Below are positions 23,990-35,670 of a stretch of DNA of 64,000 bases, in pieces. Within the stretch, counting starts at the first letter, position 1, and each line of letters opens with the position of its first letter. The notes beneath the pieces were generated by a model, which saw only the letters and a list, made by a program, of their open reading frames with translations, made no database searches and was not told the DNA's origin. The stretch is from positions 7,571,998-7,635,997 of the forward strand of contig JAQFVV010012395.1 of assembly GCA_028023455.1 (NCBI GenBank), written 5' to 3'. The position numbers were made by a program, and so were the translations under genes. The stretch is from Epiperipatus broadwayi (taxonomy: Eukaryota > Onychophora > Udeonychophora > Euonychophora > Peripatidae).

Positions 23990-25045
23990 AAAGCATGAGT
24001 GATGTAAGATTCATTATAAATAAAAAGTTAAATAGCAATATTGTGGAAATTGATGATATATTAGCCAGAGTGATAAGATTAATAAGTCAAATTATTAAAA
24101 GTTACCAAATGCAATTAATTCAGGTTTATGCTCTAACAAGTACAAAATGCTTTTGATCAGACCAAATAATACTTTAAAATTGTCATGGGACACTTAAATG
24201 CTAGAAATAGTAAATAACGAGAGGTAAAAATATTGTGGGTAAATTTGTTAAGATGACAGAAATAAGGGACGATATTTGAGAAATTCTCGCAACACACGCA
24301 CAAAAAAACCCCCTGTACATTATGATTTTTTTTCTGTGTGAAAAATGTTAAACTGAAATGCGAATGAAAACGTGAAAATTAAGATACAGTTGAATTGGAT
24401 TCTGTTTTGACTAAGAGAAAAAATATATATCAAGATTGTAATGTTCTTAATAAATTCAACACAGGAAATGATCATTGATTAGTGAGATGTAAGATATGTG
24501 TTAATGTAAAACTAGAGAGACAAAAATTATTAGCCAAGACAGAATTAACAGTTGATATCACTAAATTTTAGAACACTTCATAAATTTAAAATAGAAATTT
24601 CAAATCATTTTAAAATATTATCAGACTCTGAAGATGGTTCAGACTTGACTGAAATCAGTAAGGAAATAACTGATACTCTATTAAGAATGGCATCAAATTA
24701 GCTGGTATAAAAACAAGCAAGATATTTGTAAATTTTCTATCACAGAGTCAAGACTATTTAGAAAAAAAAAGAGACATAACTTTTTTTTTTAACGATCCAT
24801 TAAGAAGAAATGGAAAAAGGGTTAATAATGATATAAGAAAATATAACAGTGAATTGTCAAGGAAACTAAAAAAGATAATAAAAGTCTCAAAGTGTAAAAC
24901 ATATTGACATTAGAAGAAAAGTTATTTCAATAATAAGAAAAAAGATGGATCTATTATTAATCATAAAATATGTAAAAGAGTTTTTTTAAAGATTTATGTA
25001 TTAATTACAAATAAGCAACATAATATCTCTTGCAATTAGTATATA
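23990..25045 (+). pseudogene. RTE-type LINE, decayed endonuclease region
   Basis: Scattered in-frame pieces match an apurinic-like endonuclease of the RTE group (the 'craniofacial development protein 2-like' proteins). Near 24000-24150 VRFIINKKLNSNIVEIDD leads into QLIQVYALTSTKC, the I.VYAPTS motif. Near 24300-24540 come pieces equivalent to KPPV..F and LNKFNTG followed by SDHRLV-like and RDKNY, the catalytic histidine region in degraded form. Stops and shifts are frequent, so the element is old. It continues after a nested SINE as an RT domain. Confidence 0.6.
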
Positions 25046-25164
25046 TATATATTTCTCATGTGTCATAGCATCAGCCTGGAAGCGAACCCGCTAACCCAGG
25101 ACAAATGCTTATAAAGCAGCCGTCGCTGACCTCTCGACCACCAATGCTTTACCAATTACTATAT
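25033..25164 (-). mobile_element. tRNA-derived SINE, family C, nested in LINE
   Basis: On the minus strand the insert begins GCATTGGTGGTCGAGAGGTC (A-box-like, resembling tRNA-Leu/Ser) and carries GGGTTCGCTTCC as B box, ending GCTGATGCTATGACAC. Near-identical 12 bp repeats CAATTAGTATAT and CAATTACTATAT flank it at 25033-25044 and 25153-25164. It sits between the endonuclease and RT parts of the RTE copy, so it was inserted later. Sister copies lie at 27.8 and 28.5 kb. Confidence 0.75.
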
Positions 25165-25169
25165 TTTTT

Positions 25170-26880
25170 TAATTGCAAAGTATTTTAAATGTAGAAATGA
25201 GAGATATGCAATGAAATCTATGAAAAAAAGAAAAGCTCCGGGAAGTGATGGAATTATTACTGATATTTTAAAAGAAGCAGATGAAAAATAGAAAAATCGT
25301 TGATAAAGCTGTAATGCCTAAATAATTACCAGGTGATTGGAATATTGCAGTGGTAATATTGACGTTTTAAAAAATTGAGGAAAATATTAGAAATTATACA
25401 ACTATCAATTTTCTACTTATTCTACATAAAATTTTTATAAGATGTAGTGAACATTGAAATCTATCCAGTTAAAAAATAAGCTTATAGCTTAGCTAATCAC
25501 ATTCAAATATTGAGAGAATAGGAATATGAGTTGCCATTAATTAATTAAATAGTTTTATTACTTTAGAATTGATAAAAAGAAGTCCCAACCCTGGAAACTG
25601 CTACAATTAAAATCTATCTGAAGGTCTTATGCTTCAGAGTCTGGTGCTCAACCATTATATTAAACTATGAAGGACTAAATTAACATTATGTTTCAGACTT
25701 GTGAGTTATGAAAAGGCATTTGATTCTATAAGCATTTCCACAGTGATTGATGTTTTGCATCATCAAGATATAAGCTGAAGATATTGTCATATTGTAAAGA
25801 ATATTTATCAAAATGAATTAAACGTGATTAGATCACATGATGACACTAAGTAGATTAACACTGAAAAGAGAGTGTATGACAGGATGAGTCTATATCTCGA
25901 AAACTGTTTGACAGCCTTTTTCCAAAAAAGTCTTTTGTGAGTTAAGGTAAAAAAATAAGAAAAGAAAATGGAGATAATTTAAATCATCTAAATCTTGCAG
26001 GTGATGTGATTATGTGGATAATGTTAGAGGAGTTATATGAAAGTAAAGAAGTAAGACTAAGGATTAATACTAAAACGATTAGAGTAATATTGGTGAATTA
26101 ACTCAGAAGAAAATAAAGTTTAATAATCATGAAATAAAATAAATTAACAACTACAAATATCTTGTTAAGATTACTAATATAGATGGAGACATAAGAGATG
26201 AAATTAATAGTAGAATTAAACTAAGATGAAGTTCTTTTGGTAATAATAACTTAGTACTTAAAGGAATATTCCTACATGTTTGAAAAAGAAAAATTTTAAA
26301 CTTACACATATATTTTACATGTCCTTACTTATGATCTAAAACTTGGACACTTAACACAAGTGCAATAAACAAACCTTTCAAATTACTCATTGAAATGTGG
26401 AAACATGTAAGATAGGAGAACAAGAAGAATCAAAAATGAAATAGATAAATGAAAGAACAAACATGTATCATTGACAGAAAGTGTTATGAGACTGAAATGA
26501 ATATGGGATGGAAATATTGCTAAAAGATATGATAATATAGGGGCAATTAAAATTTTAAATTGGATGCCAAGAGATTACAAAAAGATTTACAAAGAGATGA
26601 GCACTATGATGCTATAACTATGACCATTAACATCATCAAAAACATACTGGACAAATTAGACAATAATAAAAAAGGTATTACTTTTCTTGTTGAAACATTC
26701 AAAACGTTTTATATATCTAAATTAAAGAGACTACATGTGAAATGGATGGATGAAGTAAGATAGCTTGTACATGTGATGTGAAGAAGAAGTGTTATGAATC
26801 AGATAAATTGTAGTAAAGTCGGAGAGAGCTTCATCCTGCAGTTGATTGAATAATGTTTAAAAATGATAATGATTCAAAGA
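25170..26880 (+). pseudogene. RTE-type LINE, decayed RT and C-terminal end
   Basis: Near 25213-25290 the frame reads AMKSMKKRKAPGSDGIITDI, the KAPG.DGI RT motif. Near 25700-25770 LVSYEKAFDSISISTVIDVL stands for the F.DF.KAFDS..R..L motif. Near 26000-26020 AGDVIMWI replaces the YADD box. Near 26310 VLTYDLKTWTLNT matches the L.YG.ETWTL segment. The tail near 26730-26850 includes KWMDEVR and GESFILQLI, equivalent to the RW.D.I...LGE.F.QQW end. The 3' UTR has AAAAATGATAATGATT, shared with the copy at 61 kb. Multiple stops show it is dead. Confidence 0.65.
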
Positions 26881-27615
26881 AAAAAGAAAAAAAATACTAT
26901 GCTTTAAATACATAATAAAAAGTCTGTAAAAACGGCATATTTCTGTGCATTTGCATAGAAATTACACCCTCAAGAAATATAAGTAAAAATAAAAATGCGC
27001 AATGAATTTGTAATAAAAATTTGAGAAATGAAAAATTACTAAAGAATATTTTATTAGAAAGAAAATATGGATAGAATAACGGATTGAGAGTTGAATGGAA
27101 CTAATATTTAAATATTTTTAAAAAAAATCGAAAAACTAGGTAGTATGGATTTTTAAATGTTAACCGATATGATAAATAGGAGTTGATTTAGAAGAAGACT
27201 TTAATAAAATTGTAGATTATAATAGAAGTTAATTAAATGCTTTTGTTAATTAATAAATCTTAATAGATTTAAAGAAATATATAGATACTTTGAACAGTAA
27301 AAGATACTGTTATTCCAACAAATATATTTGATTTGCTATATTATTTTTCGTGAGAAATTAGTAACTAGTGTAACAATCAAGGATAAATATCCCATAAAGA
27401 CTGAGAAAACAGTTCCTAGATGATCTTAAAATAAAAATATATATTAACCTCAACACACAAAAGGGCAATGTACGTATATTTTTTTTAACATGTTATATTT
27501 GATAATAATAAATTAAAGAGGATATAATTATCTATCTGTCTGCATATGTTATGTTTTAATATATCCACCTATCTATCCACATATCTATTCATCCATCTTT
27601 AACCTATTTAATTGC
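26881..27615. other. AT-rich non-coding stretch
   Basis: No feature was recognised. Confidence 0.5.
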
Positions 27616-27778
<163 letters not shown>

Positions 27779-27810
27779 AATTTTTGACAGGATGTATATC
27801 ATACTCTTGA

Positions 27811-27944
27811 AATAATATATACTTTTTTTTTTAAAGTGTCATAGCATCGGCGACGCGAACCCGCAACCCGGGCAACTGCCTGCTAGTGCAAGGCAGTCGC
27901 GCTGACCTCTCGACCACCAATGCAAGACAATAATATATACTTTT
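27811..27944 (-). mobile_element. tRNA-derived SINE, family C, with 16 bp TSD
   Basis: Identical AATAATATATACTTTT sequences at 27811-27826 and 27929-27944 bound the insert. Read on the minus strand it starts GCATTGGTGGTCGAGAGGTC, has the B box GCGGGTTCGCGTC, and ends GATGCTATGACACTTT plus an A tail. Its G+C content is far above its surroundings. The exact duplication marks a young insertion beside the microsatellite. Confidence 0.85.
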
Positions 27945-28506
27945 CTATCTATTTTTCATTAAAAACTTTAATCAAGACTAGATGGCACAATAACCAAATA
28001 ATTATTTTAAAATTTATCGCACTTCATCATATTAGAATGAAACTGAGTGATATCTCAGAATAAACCTTGACAAGCAGTTTAGATTTGAACTTAATATTTT
28101 AATTCATTTATTTATTTTTAAAAGTGTTTTGTTTAATATTTGTCATCCAAATGTATCTTAAATGCCAGGTGATATTGATATATTTCAATAATCTTAAAAT
28201 ATTTATTTCCATCCAAATTATCTAGGAATTATCAATTCATCAGAATTCTTCTACTATTATAAAAAGTTTGTAAGAGTACAAGAAGAATTCTTAATTTGCA
28301 AATAACTGGGTAACACTCTAAAGGGAACTAAGTTGGGAAAACCAATGTGCAATAATTTGAATGCCGTTCAAGATTCACCACATTTTTTTCATTAATTGCG
28401 TAGTCTAATCTATAAAGAAATTTACTAATACATTTTTTTTTGTTTTTTTGGATAATTTATACTGTTATCTTAAGAGATTCTTTTATTTTTACTAATTTAC
28501 ATAATA
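27945..28506. other. AT-rich non-coding stretch
   Basis: No feature was recognised. Confidence 0.5.
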
Positions 28507-28642
28507 TAGATTATTGTTTTTTTTCCCTATGTCATAGCATCAACCTGGAAGCGAACCCACAACCGTCTGCAACCAACTACTTGCTTGCAAGGCGGTTGCG
28601 CTGACCTTTCGGCTAACAACGCATGACTAGATTATTGTTTTT
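28507..28642 (-). mobile_element. tRNA-derived SINE, family C, with 15 bp TSD
   Basis: TAGATTATTGTTTTT occurs at 28507-28521 and again at 28628-28642. The insert on the minus strand begins GCGTTGTTAGCCGAAAGGTC, has GTGGGTTCGCTTCC as B box and ends GATGCTATGACAT before an A-rich tail. It differs from the 27.8 kb copy at many positions, so the two are separate insertions. Confidence 0.85.
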
Positions 28643-30755
28643 AGATGAGATTAACCGTTTATAAAGATTGTTGTTAATGATAAAAATAAAATCAATCATT
28701 TAATTTACTTTCAAAATTTACATTTTTTATTTTAATTTCAAATGTAATTCTTGACTAAATTTATTAGCTATTATTACCAGACTTGAATCTTCTGAGAAAT
28801 GTCGGGAAGGGGGATATTAAAAATTGTTGTGACTTAAACAGGCTGTAGACAAAAGAATGATAAAATCCTATTCAGGAAGTAATACTACATATACTATAAT
28901 GAATGCCAGATACGTCATTTTTTATATTCATCAGTATGCGCAGTAGAGTTTTACCTTAATTAATGCATCGCCACCTGACTTTTTTAAATCAGCAAAATTT
29001 TAGTATTTTTCTCTTCTACCCGGAAGTGTGAAGTTTTGAATTTCCAATCTATTATTTGGTCATAAATATAAACTCACTCAACAGTAAAATTACTAATTCT
29101 AAAACAAATTTCCTTCCACGTTTACGTATATATATATTTGTAATAACTTTAATAATTTTGTAAAACAGCAACTGAATAAATATGTAGCGCTGAGAGTATA
29201 TTTTATGGTTTGCCCATCGAAATTAACAGAGTGATATATATATATTAGTATATGAGCATGAAAGGATTCTATAATGGAGGAGTTTCTACATTCGACTACC
29301 ATTCCATAACTTGAGGTTCGAATCCAGAAAAGTTTAAATTTTTTTAAGGAGATGAAGATTTAAAAATTAGCATAGAATTGTTTTTAGATAGCCAATTCAT
29401 AGTCAACCCAGGCAGCCATTTAGTTTTGAATGGTAAATGAGTGCATTGCTGTTCTCAGTTAAAGAATAAAAACGGGGTAAAGAATATTTTTTATTAATCT
29501 GCGAGTGATTTGCCTAGTTTATTATTTCTTAACGCTAAGTGGGTTGAAAATAATGTTTTTGTTTTTAGTGGGCTATTATTTTAACTTTACAATGTATACA
29601 CATATTTAGTTTGTGTTTATACGTATGTATGGATATATATTGTACACATGCTAACGATGTAGTGATTCTTGAGCTAGCCATGTGTTTAATATGAGATTAG
29701 TAGAAAATCTAGCTTTTTATAGTACAGTATTGGCAGTAACGTTTAACTTTATCTTCGCCTAAACATATCAGCGGATGAAATTAAGACAATGCATGGTAAA
29801 ATTATTTAACTATTGAAAGCAGACATCAAATGTAAAACTGTAATTCATCTATGAGGAATACAGACCATGGTCTTACGGCAACTACCATTTAAAAGATATT
29901 TTATCTTTTAATTATAAGAACTAATTAAAAACAACAAAATGCATTTATTCATGCTAAAAACAACTGCCATATCCAAGTTATTATTAAAAGTTCAGATCTT
30001 TGGATCTGTTTTATCATCTGCTAAGTAATCTTTGTCAAAAGAGTTATTATTGTTTATATCTAATATAACACTTAATAATCACTAATACGAGTTTGTGATT
30101 GGCTGTTATACAATATACTTATCGTATACCGTTTTATCAAATAGATATCATGAAGACAATCTATTATCATTTCTTTTATAAAGTGTAATTTTCTTTCTAT
30201 TTTTCTATTAACTTCTCAGCCATGTTGCTACTAAGACTTAATCTATTACTGTAAATTATTCTATGTTTGTATGTATGATATTAAGGTGTCTATCCAAAGG
30301 CACATAGAGTAAATGAGCAATGCCAATAAATTACAACATTTGATCATCACCTGTAATCGTTGTTCAAACTATTGAAAATCAAGTTTATGTACTACAAAAA
30401 GTCATTTAAAGTAATATTGTTATTAATAGTTTGACAACTTGGTGTCTAAAAAATTACTTAATTATTTTAATTCAACTCACCCAATGTATGACATCTTAGA
30501 CATACTTTAAAACCTCTTCTACATTTAATTCAAATTCAAATAACTGCAATTGAAAAAATAAATGACCTCAATACTATTTTTACCAAACCAGAATAATTTT
30601 GTTTTATTTCAAAACCCATCAGTGTTCTTTCTTCAGTCAGTTTTAAAATCTATAAAGTTAAATTAAAAAAATTATATTTATTGTGATAAACTGAAATATT
30701 AATGATAAGCATTTTTAGAAAACAGTTTAAGCAGCTTTCAAAGGTTTAATGGAAT
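28643..30755. other. AT-rich stretch with one tRNA-like remnant
   Basis: Near 29309-29325 GAGGTTCGAATCCAG is a good B-box-like sequence without a clear A box or cloverleaf, probably a SINE remnant. A short G+C-richer patch near 28930-29030 holds TATGCGCAGTA and CCGGAAGTG, which resemble NRF1- and ETS-type sites, but no transcript structure supports a promoter. Nothing else was recognised. Confidence 0.35.
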
Positions 30756-30761
30756 ATTAAA

Positions 30762-30812
30762 ACGACAATATAGCGCTATATATTGTAACGATATATAAAT
30801 ATGTCGTTACAT
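30762..30812. repeat. Two adjacent short palindromes
   Basis: AATATAGCGCTATATATT at 30768-30784 is almost self-complementary. It is followed by GTAACGATAT...ATGTCGTTAC, a second hairpin. The GCGCTATA core resembles the 3' end of the small element at 849-994, so this may be a solo repeat end. Confidence 0.4.
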
Positions 30813-31144
30813 TAATTTAAAATAAAAACTTAAAAGTTCGCAAATAAAAGTAAAAAACTAACCGCTAAAATTAAAATGTTTGTTAAACGTATATATTCCC
30901 ACAGATGCCAAACTTTAAAAATATTTTTTTTTTAAAAAACAAATAAATAAGTATTTGAACGTACTTTTTTATATAAAAAAAGTACAAGATTTAAAAATAA
31001 AAACAGGTATTAATTAATTCTTGTAATCTGTAAATGGAAATGATTGTTTATAAATTGTTTGAAAAGCAAGCTAGCCTTGGGCTCTTGTATAATTAAAATG
31101 ATCTGATGAAAGATAGATAAGAAAATAAAGAGAAATTAGCTTGA

Positions 31145-31259
31145 CCAATGGAAGCACTAAGCCTTGGCTCGGACCCTAACGAAAGTGATGGATTAGTGAC
31201 GTTTTGTTGATTGAATCCGTGTGGATAATATAAAAAGGGAAATACAGTTTTTTCGGACA
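31145..31259 (+). promoter_or_regulatory. CCAAT-TATA-Inr core promoter
   Basis: CCAAT lies at 31145-31149, TATAAAAAGG at 31229-31238, and an initiator-like GGACAGTTCC with its CA at 31258-31259. The distances are about 110 bp from CCAAT to the start and 30 bp from TATA to the start, which is the textbook geometry of a focused animal pol II promoter. Local G+C is above background. No repeat family in the window explains the sequence. This is the best promoter candidate here, though unproven. Confidence 0.5.
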
Positions 31260-31432
31260 GTTCCAGCGTTTTGTGTTTGAGAGATGTGGTAGGACGCACA
31301 TACCACACTCTCTATAAAAAAAAAAAAATGAAAAGACTGTGATACCTTGAACCAGCTATTGCCATCTCCAGAACATTATCTTCCAATGGAGGCGTCACGG
31401 GAATTAAAAGCAGAAACCTGGACTCTTCTACC
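31259..31432 (+). CDS. Candidate first exon with short coding start
   Basis: It starts at the predicted initiator and ends at a donor CTACC|GTAAGC (GT at 31433-31434). The leader has a stem-loop, TGTGGTA at 31285-31291 with TACCACA at 31301-31307, then an A run. The first ATG, at 31328 or so, meets a stop after four codons. A second ATG at 31386-31388 stays open to the donor and would encode 15 residues beginning MEASRELKAE, leaving two bases for the next codon. Context at the second ATG is modest (C at -3, G at +4). I found no convincing second exon in the window, so the protein is unknown. It may be an entirely untranslated exon. Confidence 0.35.
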
Positions 31433-31434
31433 GT

Positions 31435-33030
31435 AAGCTATATTGACATGAACTCTAAATTTAAAAATAATTAAGAACTTTCGTTCAAGCTTATGAACTT
31501 CTATCTGACTTTTTTAAGTTTAAAATCAAATTAATAATGTTTAATTTTATATGTTTTCCGATTGATAAAAATCATTTCCATTTTTTTTTTCTCTTATTGT
31601 ATAAATTATTTATTGTTTAAATTTTAAATGATGAAATTTAGGTTGGGTATAGACGTTGCATAGATTCGTTAGCGGTTGATTATGTTGAAGTTTTCACATT
31701 TGATTAGAATATATAGGTCAACGATGTTAATGCGGGCATCTTACGATGAATGCCATGGGGCCTTGTGTATTCCCTTTTGCAATTGACGTTATCGATGATT
31801 TTGTATTTTGATCGATTGTGTTTAATTTGGATGTTTTTGACCGTGGAATCTGTGCAGCCGATCTATACTCAACATTTTAAAAACAAATTTATAAAAATAA
31901 TCTGTGCGAACATATTTAAATGTTAAATTTAAGTCGGGCATGAATGGCTATATAGTTTTGTAAAGTTATATTAAGGGAGGGTAATCTTAGGTTATTCATT
32001 TCGTAGTTGAATTGGTTCAATGGATTGGATATATTTGTGTAATTGTAGATGTAGTATGAGATCCGCTACAGGCAGGATTATATATATACGCCACACACCT
32101 TCTGTTTGCCTATGGATGGGTTTGTAAGACGGCAAAGGACCGCAGTCCATTCCTATGGAGTTTTATGTTTATTGTTCTACTCGCCAACAGATGTCGCATT
32201 CCTGGTTGGTAGAGAGACAATTTTTTCTCTAATTCTACTTGCTGTTCAGATGTACATTCCTGACAGTATAGTATTTTGTGTTGTCGTATTTTCATGCTAC
32301 ATTGAATACATAAATGTATCAGATGGATTGGCGCCGGTTTGATTGCGAAATTTGTTGCCTAAGGTTAAATCTGGGAAGAATATTTTCTTTTCAAATGCAG
32401 ATCTATGTAGTCTATTCATAATCGACTCACTAAATAAATATTAAACTCATGGTTGTAATTTACTTAAATGTAAAACTAAAGATTAATAGAAAAATCTAAA
32501 ATGTTGAATTTATTCCTCAAAATTTAAATGTTATTTTATATGTGCGTAAATAAATATTTTTATGTGTTAATTTCTGGCAGTGGCTTTTATTCTTTTATAT
32601 TTAAGATATAAAATTTATATTTTATTATCTCTGCATCTCCACTGAGCTAGTGACTTGGGCTAACGATCTGAATATTTAAATAAAGTGGAATCTTAACAGC
32701 GCGTATCTGCCTACTCTATAAATTTTTCTAGGTTTAAATGCCTAGATGGCGCCTTGTAGAGCAGATATCGTAGTTTGCGGTTAGATTCGATCTTCACTTT
32801 CATTTCGATCGTTATAATATATATATAAACAAAGTCATTAAAAAAAAATTGGAAAGTTATCTTTAAATAATGAGATAAAGATACTTTTTCATATTTTTTG
32901 TTTTATTTATTTTTAAATATTGCAGTATTAATTTGAGATCATGCTTATTTATGATATATAACATATTTGAGATATATTTTTATGGAGGTGTATTTAATTA
33001 GTTTGTAAAAAGTTAGTTTGGATAATAATA
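31435..33030. other. Putative intron, mildly G+C-richer
   Basis: If the exon above is real this is intron sequence. It has more CpG-containing words than most of the window, for example near 31670-32110, 32330 and 32700-32810. An ORF at 32106-32342 (78 codons) overlaps an opposite-strand ORF, and neither shows family features. No splice-bounded exon was found. Confidence 0.35.
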
Positions 33031-33079
33031 CATACATACATACATACATACATATATTATTATTATTATTATTATTATT
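33031..33079. repeat. (CATA)n and (TAT)n compound microsatellite
   Basis: About six CATA units are followed by about eight TTA/TAT units. The short minus-strand ORF with asparagine and CMYV runs is an artefact of this array. Confidence 0.9.
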
Positions 33080-33107
33080 GTTAATGTTTTCACGGTTGTA
33101 TGACATA

Positions 33108-33766
33108 GATAAATTATTATTTTTGAGACTAAACCGTGTATTATTTTGCATTACAAACCGATATTTGACATACTAGCATCCTCCATTGTCAATGTTAACT
33201 TTTGAAAGAAAAATCATTAGATTCCAAAAAGGAAGGTGACCGAATGCGAGATGAAAAATGAGATTCAACTTGAAGTAGTTCAGCATTCACAATATGAGGC
33301 TTATCAAAATGTTTATTTCCCTCAGTTTTGTCACCTATTAATTTTAAGTTAATATTAGAAGACAGTGATAAAATGAGAGGTTTCCACATAGCTGGAATAC
33401 GTTGTGCTTCATCAGCCCTATTTAAACCAGTAAGTCTCTTTATGAGAAATATTAAAGAGACTTACTGGTTTAAATAGGACTGAGGAAGCTATGTGGAAAC
33501 CTCTCATTTTATCTCTGTCTTCTAATATTAACTTAAAATTAATAAGTGAAAAAATTGAGGGAAATAAACATTTTGATAAGCCTCATATTGTGAATGCTGA
33601 ACTACTTCAAGGTGAATCTCATTTCTCATTTCGCACTCGGTTACGTTATTGTTTGAGATCTAACGATTTTTCTTTCAAAAGTTAATCTTGACAATGTTGA
33701 AATATTGGGTTTGTAATACAAAATAACACGGGCGGTGGTTTAGTATCAAAAATAATAATTTATATA
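33108..33766. repeat. 650 bp palindrome with mirrored 64-codon ORFs
   Basis: Arms at 33108-33443 (minus copy) and 33454-33766 (plus copy) meet at a 10 bp loop. The innermost 25 bp pair exactly. Each arm carries a 64-codon ORF (33195-33389 minus, 33491-33685 plus) with the same opening MWKPLILSLSSNINLKLI and a shared NKHFDKPHIVNAELLQ, diverging only near the end. Retention of an open frame in both arms suggests the repeat derives from real coding sequence, but I recognise no protein family. The right arm lacks about 15 bp present in the left arm near 33400 (GCTGATGA...). Confidence 0.65.
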
Positions 33767-33769
33767 TAT

Positions 33770-34105
33770 ATAGATATATGTTTTGATGGAATCTAGATGA
33801 TTCTTTATAGAATTATTCAGATAGTGCAAAGGTTAAGATCAACTTTAAAGTCCACCTATATTATTTTATTTATATATATTAGAATGATCAATATTTTATT
33901 GATATACTCAACATACCAGATTGTCATGAACATTGATGATGATCAGCATTGATATAATGATACCAACATTTTTGATATAGAATTATTTTTATAATTATTT
34001 TTAGCATTTGTGTATGTGCATGCAAGCAAAATATTGATGATTGCTTTTATAATGTACTCTAAGTTTGGTCCTGGTTATATGATGATTAGCTTCGGATTTT
34101 ATAGT
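33770..34105. other. AT-rich non-coding stretch
   Basis: No feature was recognised. Confidence 0.5.
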
Positions 34106-34109
34106 TTCA

Positions 34110-34475
34110 CCTCTATTACAAGGTTTAAGTGGAAAGCCGTGACCCAATCATTCTAACTACACTTCTTCTACAGCAAATAAATGTACTCTAAGAGTTCCAT
34201 AAATGAAGTAATTCTCTCAAAAACTGCCATTGATAATTTATTCCTAGAGCATCAATTATAAACTGTAAAACTCCCATAACATCTCTTTGCACAATATCAG
34301 ATACTTCATTAAAAATATCCATCTGAGTTTTCTGCACTAATAATGCAAACTACTGTCTCTTTTTTTAACACAGAATTCAAAATACAGTTCAACTCTTCAA
34401 AAGATGAATAAGGATTCTTGGTAATATCATATTTATCACTTATATAACATAACTTACAATGCTGATTTTTGATAT
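34110..34475 (-). pseudogene. Decayed coding remnant, unknown
   Basis: On the minus strand one frame is open for about 53 codons from about 34470 and includes CKLCYISDKYDITKNPYSSF and VVCIISAENSDGY. A frame change then gives FNEVSDIVQRDVMGVLQFII and WQFLRELLHLWNS. Varied codon use suggests former coding. A CxxC pair is present at the start. I recognise no family; it may belong to a retroelement polyprotein. Confidence 0.4.
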
Positions 34476-34705
34476 TGATTATGATGTTTTGAATGATGAT
34501 GATTTCTATTACACCATAATTTCATACTTCGTATAATTACAAATAGCACAATCAACGTGTACTTAGAATATTCTCCTGCTTTCCACTTTTATACCTTTAC
34601 AATATGCTTGTCATAAACTCAGAAGTGAAGGTTTAAAGTATATTTATGATATTACTAAAGTGAATATAAAAAAGAATAGAATTAAAATACTGTTTGTAAT
34701 TAATA

Positions 34706-34706
34706 A

Positions 34707-34784
<78 letters not shown>

Positions 34785-34802
34785 TATATGATATATATAT
34801 AT
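34706..34802. repeat. (AT)n array
   Basis: About 75 bp of pure AT repeat, then a CATATATGATATATAT interruption. Confidence 0.95.
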
Positions 34803-35235
34803 TGATATTTAATTAAATTTAAGGTTTATATCTGGATTAAAAAGTCATTTGATAATCTCTAGCCTAATAATAGTAATATTAAATGTATTTATTTAAAGAC
34901 AATATCATCAAATGATTGATTTAAGAAACATAATACTTGCATATTTAAACTGTAATAATTTTCTAAAGATAAAGAACGACTATAGTGCTAAAGGAATTGA
35001 ATGATTATGTGTTGGCACAAATTGGTACAAATAAGATCAGCAAGAAATGCATTTTGGAATTATTTATCTTTTTCTAATATCACTATCCATATGTTTGAAG
35101 TAAGAGCAGAAATGAAAAGTTTAAGAAATATATATAACTTATGTAGAATCTCTTTAAAGTGATTGTTTTTAAATAGTTGATCTAATCTCTAGCTACAGTC
35201 ACTTTAAGGGAATTAGTCTTTATAAGTTATTTATA

Positions 35236-35666
35236 CTTTACCAGTGCTTACTTGTGGATCTGAGACTTGGACACTTAATAGAATAGCAATACAGAGACTT
35301 CAGACCACTCAAAGAAGTATGGAGAGATGCATGTTGGGAGTAACAAGAAAAGATCGAAAATGCAATATATGGGTAAGAGAACAAACAGGTGTTACTGACC
35401 TCATTGAAAAAATTAAAAGATTGAAGTGGAGTTGGGCTGGACATATCTTTAAAAGAGATGATAATAGATGGACAATTGAAATATTAAACTGGATTCCAAG
35501 AGGTTGTAAAAGACCCAGAAAGAGACAACATGTGAGATGGATGGATGAAATAAGAAAGTGTGCAGGAGTGATGTGGAGAAGAGAAGCTAAAGATCAGAGA
35601 AGATGGATTGAACTTGGAGAGACCTTCATCCTACAGTGGACTGATAATGGTTGATGATGATGATGA
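35236..35666 (+). pseudogene. RTE-type LINE, 3' C-terminal fragment
   Basis: A 136-codon frame (35244-35654) preserves the RT C-terminal domain: LTCGSETWTL, then MLGVTRKDRK, then LKWSWAGHIFKRDDNRWT, then KRQHVRWMDEIRKCAGVMW and ELGETFILQWTDNG before the stop. This is the conserved tail of RTE-type elements. The stop is followed directly by a (TGA)n tail at 35651-35670, as in many RTE insertions. No RT catalytic core is upstream, so the copy is 5' truncated. It is the least decayed piece of this family in the window, with no internal stop. The frame upstream starts abruptly near 35236 without its own promoter. Confidence 0.8.
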
Positions 35667-35670
35667 TACT

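Noticed and set aside
29265-29330. tRNA gene near GAGGTTCGAATCC
   Set aside because: Only the B-box-like part is present, with no A box or cloverleaf.
32106-32342. 78-codon ORF as a second exon of the 31.3 kb transcript
   Set aside because: No acceptor in the right phase was found at its start, and an opposite-strand ORF overlaps it.
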